Below the pieces are notes generated by a model. The model searched no databases, was not told the DNA's origin, and saw only the letters and a program-made list of their open reading frames with translations. Below, in pieces: positions 15,001-20,320 of a stretch of 64,000 bases of DNA. Positions within the stretch are counted from its first letter, which is position 1. Every line of letters starts with the position of its first letter. This DNA comes from Granulosicoccus sp964594905. Lineage in GTDB: Bacteria > Pseudomonadota > Gammaproteobacteria > Granulosicoccales > Granulosicoccaceae. The stretch spans positions 14,585 through 78,584 of the forward strand of contig CAZQOI010000005.1 in the NCBI GenBank assembly GCA_964594905.1, read 5' to 3'. A program made the translations under genes and the position numbers.

Positions 15001-17063
15001 AAGACCTACAAGGACCTGGGCTTTGGTCTGTTGCCGGACCTGGTCAAAGTGACGAAGGGTCTACGCCTCAATACACCGTATCTCTTACCGGTGTGTATGG
15101 CGCAGGTGAGATTGTTACCGTGGATCTCGGTTTGACACCTATCGATACCAGCTCTAACGACTATGGGGATCTGATTACCGCAATTACTGCGGCAGTGAGT
15201 AGCAACCCGGATGTCACCTTTGATCCGATGACGGGCACACTGATTTACACCGCGCCAGTGGATGGATCAATGATGAGCGACATCCTGATCGATTTACCAT
15301 TGATTGACGATGGATTCATCGAAGGACCTGAGGACTTCTCGTTTAGCTTAAGCAATCCGTCGAGCCCAAGTGGATCAGACGTTGCGATAGATTCCGCGAC
15401 TGGCAGTGTTGAAACGACAATAATCGACACACAAGGCTCAGAACCCGGTGGCACCGGTGGTTTAGTGGAAGGACCAGGTGAATGGTCTATCACAGGACCT
15501 GGGCAAGCGATGGAAGGAGAAATTCCTGAATTCACTCTGGCACTTACCGGAACTTATGGTGCAGGTGAATCTGTCACGGTAGATCTCGCGCTAAATAATC
15601 TGAATACTAGCCCTGAAGACCTTGGATCACTGATCGCGGCGATTGAAGCTGCTGTCAATGCCGATCCAACGCTCTCTTACAACGAGGCTACCGGCACGAT
15701 TACTTATACATCGCCCACCGATGGCGCGTCGATGAGTGATCTAGTGATAGCACTGCCGATCACCGATGATGAGTTACTAGAAGGTGATGAGCAGTTCTCT
15801 CTCGGTATTAGCAACGGAGCATCGAGCACAGGAGCCAATATTGGTCTGAGCAGCTCGACCTCTGTTGACGTGACCATACTCGATACCCAAGGTATCAATG
15901 GTGGAGTCGAGGGGCCGGGTGAGTGGAGTATTTCCGGCGCGGCGATAATCGATGAAGGATCCACTGCGCAGTACATCGTGTCATTAAGTGGTACGTATGG
16001 ACTTGGTGAAAATGTGAACGTAGATATCAATATTGCCGACATTGACACCACCAGTGAGGACTATGGAAGCTTCGTCTCAGCGGTTCAAGCAGCGGTAGCT
16101 GGAAACCCGGACGTCTCTTTTGAGCCCATTCTCAATGCTCGAGGTTCGAATGTTTTATCGATCGATCGCTTGTTTAGAAACTCAACCAACGATGACTCTG
16201 CCGGAACTCTTAGTTACACAGCGCCAGCAGATGGTGCATCGATGGACGATCTGATCATTGGTCTTCCGATAAACGATGATTCCATTATCGAGGATCCAGA
16301 AGACTATGCTATCGCGTTGTCTAACGCATCCTCTGACTCAGGTGTGTTCGTTGGGATTGGTAACGATAGTGTCAATACCTCGATCGAAAACAATGACTTC
16401 TCACCCGTTGGAGAACCATCATTAGGTGCCGCAGAACCTGTTACACCACCGTATGTACCAAGCACGTTCGAGTCTATAGATATTCTTGAATTTGCCTCTG
16501 CTTCAGGTGGTTTCCAGACATTGACTGTGGTCAGTGACAATGTGTTACTACGCACTCTCAATGGCGTTCAAGCGCTGGACTACTTTGGCGACAATACGCT
16601 CGCATACCTCGGGTTTAGTCGCAGCGCGTTCGCAGGTGGTTTAGATACGGCACTTCATGTTCAATATCTTGATTCACCCATCTCTGAAGGATTTTCGTCA
16701 GGGAAGGGATACCGCGGCACGTTGAGTATCGATCCGACCGATGATTGCGGGCGAATCTTTATCGATACGATTGTGTTAGGCGACAGCCTTGCCATTAATG
16801 TTGTTAGCACGATTGATCCAGAACGTTCTGAAGGTGTTACCCATTACACAGCGACACTTTCGAATGGAAAGCCGTTACCGCAATGGGTCTCAGAATTAGC
16901 CAGCGGTGAATTCATTGTGCATCGAGCGATTGCTGATGATGTTGTCCGATTGAAAATTATTGCACATCGGGATAACGCAGCAGATCTGGTTCGATTTGTC
17001 GAGATCAATACCATCACCGGCGTCATTACGGAAGTCTCAGATTCCGGTGCCCGGTCTCACTAA
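3..17063 (+). CDS. Giant secreted repeat protein (TSP3, Calx-beta and cadherin-like repeats), 5' end outside window
   Basis: The reading frame is open from the first bases of the window to the TAA at 17061-17063, so at least 5,686 codons are present and the true start lies upstream. An internal ATG at 102 is not a convincing start because the frame is coding before it. In order the protein shows DxDxDG-rich thrombospondin type 3-like modules (to about nt 6165), four Calx-beta-like domains (about 6670-8415), a long tandem of cadherin-like/Big_9 domains (about 8420-14590), four more Calx-beta-like domains (about 14595-16395) and a unique C-terminal region of about 210 residues. It is very acidic and predicted to bind calcium. 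I see no RTX GGxGxD nonapeptides. A TolC-type gene follows directly, so export by a type I system and a role as an adhesin or surface matrix protein are likely, by analogy with LapA-like giants. The N-terminus and secretion signal cannot be judged here. Confidence 0.88.
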   Translation: MAQASNPPSSTPDDSGGAPPTNTSSLSTAAFSVLLAADTDGDGVVNSADVDDDNDGILDVTEGLVEATNTIRDTDLDGIGDHLDIDSDDDGITDNVEAQATDAYIAPSGTRNTIVDANDDGLDDRYDTRSIFNGGVGLSASDPDATTTEALISPVDTDGLSGADYIDPDSDNDGIADVAERGDGQGSTYTPTDTDGDGLADVFEGVAIVDPFDVNDENVSTPNGNSVGGLSEYDLAADSQLASDLSNVDPLTIDLDFRDADTDNDGILVTDDIDDDNDGILDTIEKDAMQVIIAPTASTTTGNFTAHGQANSVTFSASAGGSASATSSALFSFNEHAAVGALHTFDFVQSVDEVDLAFANIHQNAVMGNFSVVYEDGLTASNLDVTISTLPAGTGLTAGDMIIKTTVGGSIGVTDGTPGNGSTIPEQGSGLVTLLGLVDGKRIKSVSWELLARHTASASANVIPIATVYRDTDNDGVQDHLDIDSDNDGITDNVEAQTTANYIAPSGIGGTAAFVDTNQDGLDDSFDTGITTIGATTGHVADGLTPVDTDSALASTDTTPDYLDTDSDNDGTDDAAEAGHGQLIQTGMSDATTDADGDGLFDVFEGNNTADGLDVNDENVDAAGEFTLSDTDGDVNTGRGNADPLNVDYDFRELLDTDGDNIADVFDIDDDNDGIIDTVEQTTIESDQFDFSDPVWSNVRYDIDGSTARWTNDINNNAAPDGTLVRSLSGLNSLPTVTVGGVDYVQLNYEFMPEREPGSSNFNHRLALGSTIFHQIRVLANSGNVLAADNQALNGAIFTAHSATSLANNEFSTIQLLVPTSLVTSDTMNFTASVVNNNGSPLPRNNYSMRNFAFVVDSDQDNAQNYLDIDSDNDGITDNVEAQTTAGYIAPSGTGAHGDAGGFVDANSDGLDDKLDVGGIGGATPGVGLTPVDTDGNATENRPDYVDLDSDDDLIEDAAERGTPGPATAQTGVTSDASSDSDGDGLLDIFEGSDPGDTTDGFDVNDENLDAAGDFALADTDNDTAADGNDAGPTAVDLDYRDAVTAIDDVISTPEETAIGFNPLLVNTNGADVNPNPDTTDAVTITTLPTPAQGTLTYIPTGTTTAVAVSTTVGLSTAEAATLEFTPATDFNGTVTLDYTLQAADGTSEDAQITINVTAVNDAPLLDLNSAASAGDTDRDWEADWVEGSAPISILDTDSGVFDLDDTDLESATVTFTNPQIDDVLTIGTVEVFNNGNVVTGSVTNGNLTYTISQDLSGNPIIAINGTDSLVNYADALEAIQFSNNAQTPSTTDRVFTLVVNDGDDDSNIATSTISVKLDTDADGVIDEIDIDDDNDGIVDWKEGYADVIHSVDSNGVATTITTNFADTISAHQDGTLLGIGRFANNALSYRVDGNVVIRDRFDGSADITLTNVTQTVAAHNSGTLLGAIHSNGLGDFSYYVDGTTVSREFLSNGAIATFNAANVTNTLAAHQAGTLLGVVFGNNAAFNDVSYWLDDDTIRFERLQTGQTGVFAGANASQIIEAHHNRSLLGIGASGTTVYGYFLEPADTDGDGIIDMLDIDSDNDGITDNVEAQSTVGYIAPSGTGAHGGAGGFVDANSDGLDDKLDVGGIGGTLPGVGLTPVDTDGNALEDTPDFLDLDSDDDGIEDAAERGTPGPATAQTGVVSDASTDSDGDGLLDVFEGSDTTDDFDVNDENLDSAGEFTLSDTDTDVNGGRANADPLNVDYDFREALDTDSDNVHDLQDIDDDNDGILDVQESFFTDSIGATNNSGGGTGPQGVNLPVFTAPATGTYTFVHSGTVTSGSAGLWVGTTVGANNVFSGASPTRLTTTIAEKVHQITLTAGVDYYFRLFAGGGGSATSSSLTVQLDSDLDGVFNHLDIDSDNDGITDNVEAQTTAGYIAPSGTGGHGGAGGFVDANGDGLDDNFDAGVIGGGAATSIGLTLVDTDGNITEDTPDYLDLDSDDDGIEDAAERGTTGPATAQTSVVSDASSDADGDGLLDVFEGADAGDTTDGFDVNDENLNAAGEFTLTDTDADVNAGRANALPLTTDYDWREDHPPMIDLNSASSATDSDLDFATTYTEGSAAVAVADTNAGVSDLSEDDIVELSITVAGNVNGANEIVNVNGVSIPLNANASDTTTTINGVAVTITYTAASGVVTVVPTDGVTPLDDSALAAVIAGITYENVDPTPTIGNRTLTFSATDTRNTTSAPAVATVTVALDDAMAEWSIAASASDVDEGNSTTYTVTLDNALLQSGETAQVNLSLNDDDTSSSDYASFSTAVNNAVNAYNAGTDPGSLSWNGTTLVFTSDDTGPMGDLDIVLMASTDSLVEGPEDYTIVLDTPASTTGESIGVDTLASSVTTTINDIVAPADIAEWSINGPATGAEGTTAQYTISLSGSFGSGEIVTIDIGLTETDTSSSDYENFLTAVADAVALDPAITFDPVAGTLSYLSPSDGSLMSDIVIDLDLEDDSFIEGDEDYSIDLSNAASSTGATVSVDTAAAVVTTTILDVEQPSGDPDGPVEWSITGDQSIDEADQASYTLALSGSYGMGTQVSVVVSLMDLDTSNLDYASLDSAIAAATAGRADISYDSATNTITWTSASDGASMMPLTFEVPIIDDALIEGQEDYQVVLSLPANGIDITPTIGANGSVTTTIDDTQAAGGPADGPAEWSVLGTAEVNEGANASYTVSLGGLYQSGEKVSVTLALTDDTTVPADYNSWVAAVQAAVSANPDVIFDATTGLLTYTAPSDGAAMTPLVISLTAVADNVIENREEFDVSLATPTSTTDVVSTISTSAGTVTTIINGPPVPEDDINVTTINTSVSGSVLDNDTDPDGEVLSVSQVDGNPIGAPILTTNGVVVMAADGTYTYTPNAGFIGTDTFDYEVCDASGNCVTASVSIAVTDPANPANTSPYAMDDNFTTFSDPANPVTLMGSVLGNDSDPNGDVLEVSMAGGVAPGTSFTTVNGGTVTVNANGTFDYTPAPGFVGDDTFDYTAIDPAGNSDIATVTITVYPDPDPLVNDNPDANDDVTTTQMNTSVSGNALINDADANLDSIVVISLDGAAVPQIGSASVATPNGGVLELFANGDYTYVPASDFVGTETIQYTIGDGNGGYDTATIFLSVVDLPPQPEDDINTTSVNVPVSGEVLINDLSELGDDLVIGDGSGNPIAGPTVLATALGGQLLINPDGTYTYTPPNNTTGEDSITLEVCDENGNCADSELTIDIVDSTANALNTPPVANDDSFVLELDQSVTSTLVGNDGDPDDDVITVVDPVTGIAATGPVTVTTAQGGTVVIQTNGTFTYTPAIGFLGEDTFDYSVIDPNGDSDNATVSLTVLADPDPIANDVPDANDDSLITQMNTPLTGSALDNDTDINNDGLVVSSINGIGFTGSFTVTTASGGTLQIFDSGAYIYTPANDFVGHESVEYAISDGNGGTDIATIYLNVFDLPPQAEDDINVTSVNQSVDGNVLLNDTSEPNDDLVIGDGSGNPITSAVTMTTSQGGTLVINPDGTYDYTPATGFSGEDSIILEVCDENGNCVDSELTIDVIDSTANLQNTPPVAGDDNFVSLKDQPLTSTLVGNDGDPDGDVIEVVDPLTGNAATAPVTVVTAQGGTVVIQINGTFTYTPPSNFAGADTFDYSIVDPSGDSDNATVTLTVMGDPDPTVNDDPDANDDAAVTTANTVVSGNTLDNDTDLNADTLTVTSIAGTSVPANGSTTVTTPNGGTVEIFDDGSYTYTPANGFFGAENLEYSIADGNGGTDTATLYLTAVPTPPHVTDDINVTTVDTPVSGNVLTSDYSELGLTLTVSDGSGAPLAAATTLTTDQGGTLVINPDGSYIYTPAAGYVGNDTVTLEICDSIGGCIDSVLSIDVSDPIANADNTPPIAGDDHFEAFTGQTINSALFGNDGDPDGDVITLVDPATGLATSAPVTLTTTQGGTVVIQPDGTFSYTPAVGFTGVDSFDYSVIDPSNATDDATVTLSISNDPNPLANDRPTATDDTSITQMNTPQTGNVLDNDTDPNGDALNVLSIDGTLVPTGGGVIVTTPNGGTVEIFDDGSYTYQPANDFVGTEQLVYTIEDANGLTDDATLILSVFDLPPQLEDDINNTTVNVPVNGNILTNDSSEPNDTLNVGDGSGSPITTATVLTTDQGGSLEINPDGSYEYTPPAGFTGEDTITLEVCDENGNCEESELSVSVTDVNQNTAPIAQDDNFTTLSDPASPITLSSSVAGNDGDPDGDVIAISEIDDVAVTPGVPTTISTSNGGTVVINSDGTFDYTPAPGFIGTDTFDYSIVDPNGASDSATASIDVQPDPDPAANNDPDANDDSAITPKNSISAGNLLDNDTDSNGDTLTVTSIDGVTVPVAGSVVVSTPNGGTLEVFENGSYIYTPANDFVGTETLTYTISDGNLGSDTATLTMSTFDNPPQAEDDFILTESGQSVAGNVIINDSDPNDDDLDIASINGMPVSGSLPLTVTVNNSGTGNPVGSILIDPETGGYTFTPTDPEFSGDIEIPYVVVDESGNTDSAILIIHVTDTDAPVDPADPSTVDNTPPVATDDEFQLFVDSTLTSSVMSNDGDPDGDVITIADTSGVAATAPQTIVTAAGGTVVLNTDGTFTYTPPAGYLGADSFGYGIVDPSGATDFAVVDLLVDADPDPNSNDDPNAGNDLAVAPIGTPATAMLLDNDVDPNNDPLTITSVNDADPTTGPITIIDPTTGNPAGSLLVDPITGEAVFTPEPGFTGTLQLPYEIEDPSGATDTGVLTITIVDSNPVAVDDTNTTDVGMPIMGDVMPNDSDENPADTLTILDSAAGSAVTSAVVITSTNGGTVVMNPDGTYEYTAAPGFAGIDTFDYEIVDTFGKTDDATVTIEVRGTGQWAVTGPSDVVEGNAPQFLVSLTGIYGSGEEISVDLGLDDIGTSDADRADFITAVQASVANNPDVTFDPVTGVLTYTAPSNGASMTDLVIDLPIIDDGIIEGPEDFIVSLENASSSTGGNVSVDSTGMSVMTTIEDLQGPGLWSVAGPGQSDEGSTPQYTVSLTGVYGAGEIVTVDLGLTPIDTSSNDYGDLITAITAAVSSNPDVTFDPMTGTLIYTAPVDGSMMSDILIDLPLIDDGFIEGPEDFSFSLSNPSSPSGSDVAIDSATGSVETTIIDTQGSEPGGTGGLVEGPGEWSITGPGQAMEGEIPEFTLALTGTYGAGESVTVDLALNNLNTSPEDLGSLIAAIEAAVNADPTLSYNEATGTITYTSPTDGASMSDLVIALPITDDELLEGDEQFSLGISNGASSTGANIGLSSSTSVDVTILDTQGINGGVEGPGEWSISGAAIIDEGSTAQYIVSLSGTYGLGENVNVDINIADIDTTSEDYGSFVSAVQAAVAGNPDVSFEPILNARGSNVLSIDRLFRNSTNDDSAGTLSYTAPADGASMDDLIIGLPINDDSIIEDPEDYAIALSNASSDSGVFVGIGNDSVNTSIENNDFSPVGEPSLGAAEPVTPPYVPSTFESIDILEFASASGGFQTLTVVSDNVLLRTLNGVQALDYFGDNTLAYLGFSRSAFAGGLDTALHVQYLDSPISEGFSSGKGYRGTLSIDPTDDCGRIFIDTIVLGDSLAINVVSTIDPERSEGVTHYTATLSNGKPLPQWVSELASGEFIVHRAIADDVVRLKIIAHRDNAADLVRFVEINTITGVITEVSDSGARSH
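240..6165 (+). repeat. Five long TSP3-type calcium-binding modules inside the giant gene
   Basis: A core reading LDIDSDNDGITDNVEAQ (first copy with DDD) occurs five times, near nt 247, 1443, 2605, 4675 and 5633. It is followed each time by a conserved IAPSG stretch, then D-rich turns ending in GLLDVFEG, FDVNDEN and a DYDFRE-like close. Spacing is irregular because unrelated beta-rich domains are inserted between copies (about 860-1400, 2050-2575, 3130-3950, 4030-4640 and 5270-5610). The aspartates at alternating positions are typical calcium ligands of thrombospondin type 3 repeats. Confidence 0.85.
6670..8415 (+). repeat. First block of four Calx-beta-like domains
   Basis: Four tandem units of about 440-450 bp start with an EWS motif near 6676, 7123, 7567 and 8008. 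Each carries an 'EG..A.YT.SL.G.YGSGE' segment, a DTSSSDY-like segment and an 'IEG.EDY' motif, which is the signature of Calx-beta domains. A related second block lies at 14595-16395 in the same gene, so the two blocks flank the cadherin-like tract. Confidence 0.75.
8420..14590 (+). repeat. Cadherin-like/Big_9 tract with a super-repeat of about 966 bp
   Basis: Each super-repeat holds three different cadherin-like domains of roughly 105 residues. The first begins with an EDDIN motif. The equivalent codon falls at 8430, 9390, 10353, 11322, 12291 and 13266, giving periods of 960, 963, 969, 969 and 975 bp. The last unit is divergent. Recurrent motifs are 'NDxDPxGDxL', 'G.Y.YTPA.GF.G.D.F.Y' and 'PNGG'. 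The period shows that the three-domain block, not the single domain, was the unit of duplication. Confidence 0.85.
14595..16395 (+). repeat. Second block of four Calx-beta-like domains
   Basis: Units begin with a (Q/L/E)W(A/S) motif at about 14598, 15021, 15480 and 15924. They end with an 'IEGPEDF'-like motif and a TTI.D strand. The fourth copy carries a 23-residue in-frame insertion, reported separately in the findings. After this block comes a non-repetitive C-terminal region. Confidence 0.75.
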
Positions 17064-17134
17064 CACTTACCAGTCATTAACAAACAAACCATCCTTTGAA
17101 AACGAGTTTTTCACCTTACAACGTAGCCCTTATC

Positions 17135-18661
17135 ATGAATAAAATGAAAATGTTTAAAGTGTTTCCAGTGTTTTGTACCATCGTTCTTGCGGGTGGCTGC
17201 ACTGTCACTACTCAGCCTTTGTCGCTCGATGAATTACAAACGACAAAAGATCTCAGACAACAGTCACTGATGATGGATCAGGAGCCGATTAGCGGCCCGA
17301 TATCCCTTCATGATGCGATGGCTCGAGCGATCAAGTACAACTTGGACTACAAAGTCGAGGTGTTTGAAGAGGCGCTACGCCTTAGCGAATCGAAACTGTC
17401 GAGTCTGGAACAACTACCTAAGCTTGTCGCTTCAGCCGGTTTAAGCGGTCGAGACAACTACAGTGCATCGAGATCCAGTCCCTTGTTCAATGAAAACACC
17501 ATTGGAGATCCTTCGACTACGCCGTCTACCTCAAGTGAAAAAGACGTAACCGATGCTAGTTTGAGATTAAGTTGGGATATTCTCGATTTTGGATTGTCTT
17601 ATGTTCGTGCCAAACAGAGTGCGGATCGGGTACTGATCGCCAATGAGCGTAAGCGCATTGTGATAAATCGGGTGATTGCTAATGTGCGAACAGCGTATTG
17701 GCGAGCGGTGAGTGCCGAGAGACTGGCCACAAAATTGAAGATTTTTGAAGCAGATGTTTCCCAGGCGTTAGATTCCGCTGAGAAGGCGTACGAAGATCGC
17801 AAAGCTTCTCCAATGCCAGCGTTGACCTACCAGAGAGAGCTTTTGCAGATTCAGGAGAATATCCAATCCTTGGAAGGGGAAATGCGTTTGGCGAAAATGC
17901 AGTTAGCTGCGTTGATTAATATTGATCCATCAACTCCGTATACCATAGTTATCCCAAAACAGTATGAGAATCTCGACAGTATTAGTTGGGCTGCTGAAAA
18001 GTTGATCGATGCGGCATTGCTTGACCGTCCAGAGCTCAGAGAGTTGAGCTATGAGCAACGAATCAATCAGAAGCAAGCGCAGGTTGCATTATTAGAGGTA
18101 TTGCCAAATCTGTCCTTTTTTGGTGGATTCAACTACGACAACAATGAGTATTTGTATAACAACCAATGGGTCAACTGGGGTGCTCAAACCAGCTGGAACA
18201 TTGTGGATGCCTTTAAGTATCCCTACAAAGCGCGCACGGTAGAAGTCAATGGAGAATTCCTGGATCAACGGGCGCTCGCGCTGACAATGGCCGTTATTAC
18301 ACAGGTTCATGTGGGTTTAAGCCGATTTGAAGTTGCCAGAAAAAAGCTTGGTACTGTAGAAAAGCTACACACGGTGAACAACAACATACTTGACCAGATT
18401 GTTGGTGGTTATAAATCGAGAAAGGTAAGCTACCAAACTTATGTCCGAGAAAACATGAACAGCATTGTTGCTCAAGCCAGGTATGACATTGCGTATGCTG
18501 AATTACAAAATGCCTATGCTGATATCTATACCTCGGTTGGTCAGCATGTGTTTGGTGATGTGGACGCCTCCACAATGTCAGTAGATGAGTTGTCTGAGCA
18601 CTTGGAAAGCTATTGGAGAAATCTACCACTTAGCGGTTCAACCAAAGTAGCAGGGCTATAG
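17135..18661 (+). CDS. TolC-family outer-membrane efflux lipoprotein
   Basis: This 508-residue protein is an outer-membrane channel of the TolC/OEP family, expected to form the exit duct of a type I secretion or efflux complex. I chose the ATG at 17135 because it gives an N-terminus with a short basic stretch, a hydrophobic segment and a cysteine at residue 22 in an LAGGC lipobox. The ATG at 17096 would add 13 residues ahead of the signal. The body has the long alternating helical segments of the family, for example the LRLSWDILDFGLSY and AYWRAVSAERLATKL stretches in the first OEP repeat and NWGAQTSWNIVDAFKYPYKAR in the second. It starts 71 bp after the giant gene on the same strand, with no terminator seen between. 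This suggests that it exports that protein. Its usual ABC and HlyD partners are not downstream and may lie before the window. Confidence 0.85.
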   Translation: MNKMKMFKVFPVFCTIVLAGGCTVTTQPLSLDELQTTKDLRQQSLMMDQEPISGPISLHDAMARAIKYNLDYKVEVFEEALRLSESKLSSLEQLPKLVASAGLSGRDNYSASRSSPLFNENTIGDPSTTPSTSSEKDVTDASLRLSWDILDFGLSYVRAKQSADRVLIANERKRIVINRVIANVRTAYWRAVSAERLATKLKIFEADVSQALDSAEKAYEDRKASPMPALTYQRELLQIQENIQSLEGEMRLAKMQLAALINIDPSTPYTIVIPKQYENLDSISWAAEKLIDAALLDRPELRELSYEQRINQKQAQVALLEVLPNLSFFGGFNYDNNEYLYNNQWVNWGAQTSWNIVDAFKYPYKARTVEVNGEFLDQRALALTMAVITQVHVGLSRFEVARKKLGTVEKLHTVNNNILDQIVGGYKSRKVSYQTYVRENMNSIVAQARYDIAYAELQNAYADIYTSVGQHVFGDVDASTMSVDELSEHLESYWRNLPLSGSTKVAGL

Positions 18662-18854
18662 GGATGACCAATGATTAGTTGGAAAACCCAGGCTGACAAG
18701 GAGTAGGTTTAGTCGGTGTCCATAATTGAATACCACCCCAAAAGAGTTCATATCGATGTAGGAGATTGGCACTGATGTAGTGATGTCTTTTTCGGGGTCT
18801 TCGAACTAGAATGCTCTGGTTCTCAGACGTTGCTCTCGGGGAGGGAGTTGCCTC

Positions 18855-19802
18855 GTGCTTGAAGTGTGGATGTGGCTCGGTTTTTTTGGTGGTGCTTTCC
18901 AGGCGTTTCGCATTGCTGGGCAACGACTCGTCAGTATCTCTGCTGCTGGACAAGTGCGCCCACCCAGTGTCTGGGCCAGCCCGCTGTCGCGTGTATTTTT
19001 AGGTGTACCAATTTCGGCACTGGTGCTGATTATTTTTCTGCGTAAATCTGGTTTAAGCCTAAGCGAGTGGTTGGCGCAATTAGGGCCAACGTTTTTTCTC
19101 TGGATCGGCGCCGCTGCCGGGCTACAGCTTATCGCGACTATCGTACAAACCAGTTTGGTTAAACGACGCAATTTTGCTATCGGCATTGTTTATCTCAAAA
19201 TCATGGTTCCAGCGCAAGCGCTTTTTGGTGTCATTTTGTTTGGTGAGTGGTTCAGCGCTGCACAATGGTTAGCGTTGTTGTTAGTCACTGTTGGTGTGTT
19301 TTTACTGGGGCGCGCACGTGTTGTTACAAAGGATGCACCGGTGGCGCCGAGCTTTGACTGGAAGAGTCTTTGGATGGGTGTAATAGCCGGCGTCATTCTC
19401 GCTTTAACTGGGCTTTTTGTCCGCGAGGCCAATCTCGCGCTGAATGCCGACCTATTTGATCCGGTTACCCAGGGCATGACCAGCTTGTTTGTACTCGCCA
19501 CCATGCAACTCCTTACTTGTTCAATAGCGATTGCTATTCGCGACGCATCGGAATTTCGTGATCTTGCCCGTCGTTATAAATTGGTGCTGTTTACCGGGTT
19601 GATGAGCGTTGGCGGATCTTCCTGCTGGTTTATAGCTTTTGCACTTGCTTCTCCAGCGTTGGTAAACGCCGTTGGGCAAAGTGAGTTTCTTTTCGCTATG
19701 TTGCTCTCGTTATTTTTCTTTCGTGAGCGGCCAAGTCGAGCGGAATGGATTGGCACAATTGTGGTTTTAGCGGGTATTCTTATTCTTCTGTTGTCGGGTT
19801 AG
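18855..19802 (+). CDS. EamA/DMT-family transporter
   Basis: This is a 315-residue, strongly hydrophobic protein with about ten predicted membrane segments and two homologous halves, as in drug/metabolite exporters of the EamA (DMT) family. The second half ends with the family-like 'ALVNAVGQSEFLFAMLLSLFFF.E' helix followed by a terminal 'GTIVVLAGILILL' helix. The GTG at 18855 is preceded by a purine-rich GGGAGGGAG ribosome site about eight bases upstream; an ATG at 18870 is the alternative. The substrate cannot be told from sequence. The next gene starts ten bases downstream, so the two are probably cotranscribed. The 190 bp between the TolC gene and this start hold no clear ORF. Confidence 0.8.
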   Translation: MLEVWMWLGFFGGAFQAFRIAGQRLVSISAAGQVRPPSVWASPLSRVFLGVPISALVLIIFLRKSGLSLSEWLAQLGPTFFLWIGAAAGLQLIATIVQTSLVKRRNFAIGIVYLKIMVPAQALFGVILFGEWFSAAQWLALLLVTVGVFLLGRARVVTKDAPVAPSFDWKSLWMGVIAGVILALTGLFVREANLALNADLFDPVTQGMTSLFVLATMQLLTCSIAIAIRDASEFRDLARRYKLVLFTGLMSVGGSSCWFIAFALASPALVNAVGQSEFLFAMLLSLFFFRERPSRAEWIGTIVVLAGILILLLSG

Positions 19803-19811
19803 AGGGATCGC

Positions 19812-20192
19812 ATGACTTACTTGTTAGTCAAGTCTTTGCATATAGTGGCGGTTGTGATCTGGATCGGGTCTCTATTTTTGATCACTCTGATGACCTCATT
19901 AAACGGCACAAGCGCCGATCAAATGAAGCTTGCTCGCCGAGTCACTGAAGCGGGTATCGGCCTTACCTGGCTTTTTGGAATCGTACTGGTTGTGTTGGGT
20001 AGTTGGTATACGTTTACCTGGTGGCAAATCAAGATTGTACTGGTTATTGTTGTCAGTGCGATTCACTCTATTATGCATAGGCGCTGGCGGCGCCAAGCTG
20101 AGTCAGGACAACAAACAAACCCCGCTTTACCCTGGGTCTTGTTAGGCTTGACCGTGCTGGTGGTGTCACTGGCGGTGTTCAAACAGCCTTGA
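19812..20192 (+). CDS. Small CopD/HemJ-like integral membrane protein
   Basis: This 126-residue protein has four predicted membrane helices. The N-terminal pattern 'VKSLHIVAVVIWIGSLFL' and the later 'WWQIKIVLVIVVSAIHS' resemble the histidine- and lysine-bearing helices shared by CopD and HemJ (UPF0093) proteins. HemJ is a protoporphyrinogen oxidase and CopD is linked to copper handling. The protein is slightly shorter than typical HemJ, and I cannot choose between the two roles. It follows the EamA gene by nine bases on the same strand. No heme or copper genes are near it. Confidence 0.6.
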   Translation: MTYLLVKSLHIVAVVIWIGSLFLITLMTSLNGTSADQMKLARRVTEAGIGLTWLFGIVLVVLGSWYTFTWWQIKIVLVIVVSAIHSIMHRRWRRQAESGQQTNPALPWVLLGLTVLVVSLAVFKQP

Positions 20193-20214
20193 TATTACAA
20201 ATACTACGTCAACC

Positions 20215-20265
20215 AACAAATTACCTCTAATTTGTTCCAACAATGACATTGTTGATTTGTCATTG
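20215..20265. promoter_or_regulatory. Cluster of three inverted repeats upstream of the G8 lipoprotein gene
   Basis: Three perfect inverted repeats are packed into 51 bp. AACAAATTA and TAATTTGTT (20215-20223 and 20228-20236) are separated by four bases. CAACAATG-A-CATTGTTG (20238-20254) is a 17-bp palindrome. CAATGACA and TGTCATTG (20241-20248 and 20258-20265) form a third repeat that overlaps the second and cannot pair at the same time. They sit 23 bp after one stop codon and 56 bp before the next start. They could be a transcription stop for the upstream pair, operator sites, or alternative RNA structures; there is no T-run typical of an intrinsic terminator. Confidence 0.5.
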
Positions 20266-20320
20266 AATTTGCCGAGATCTGCCGCCGCCAAACAAACTAT
20301 CGGGTGCGATAGGGGTTGTT

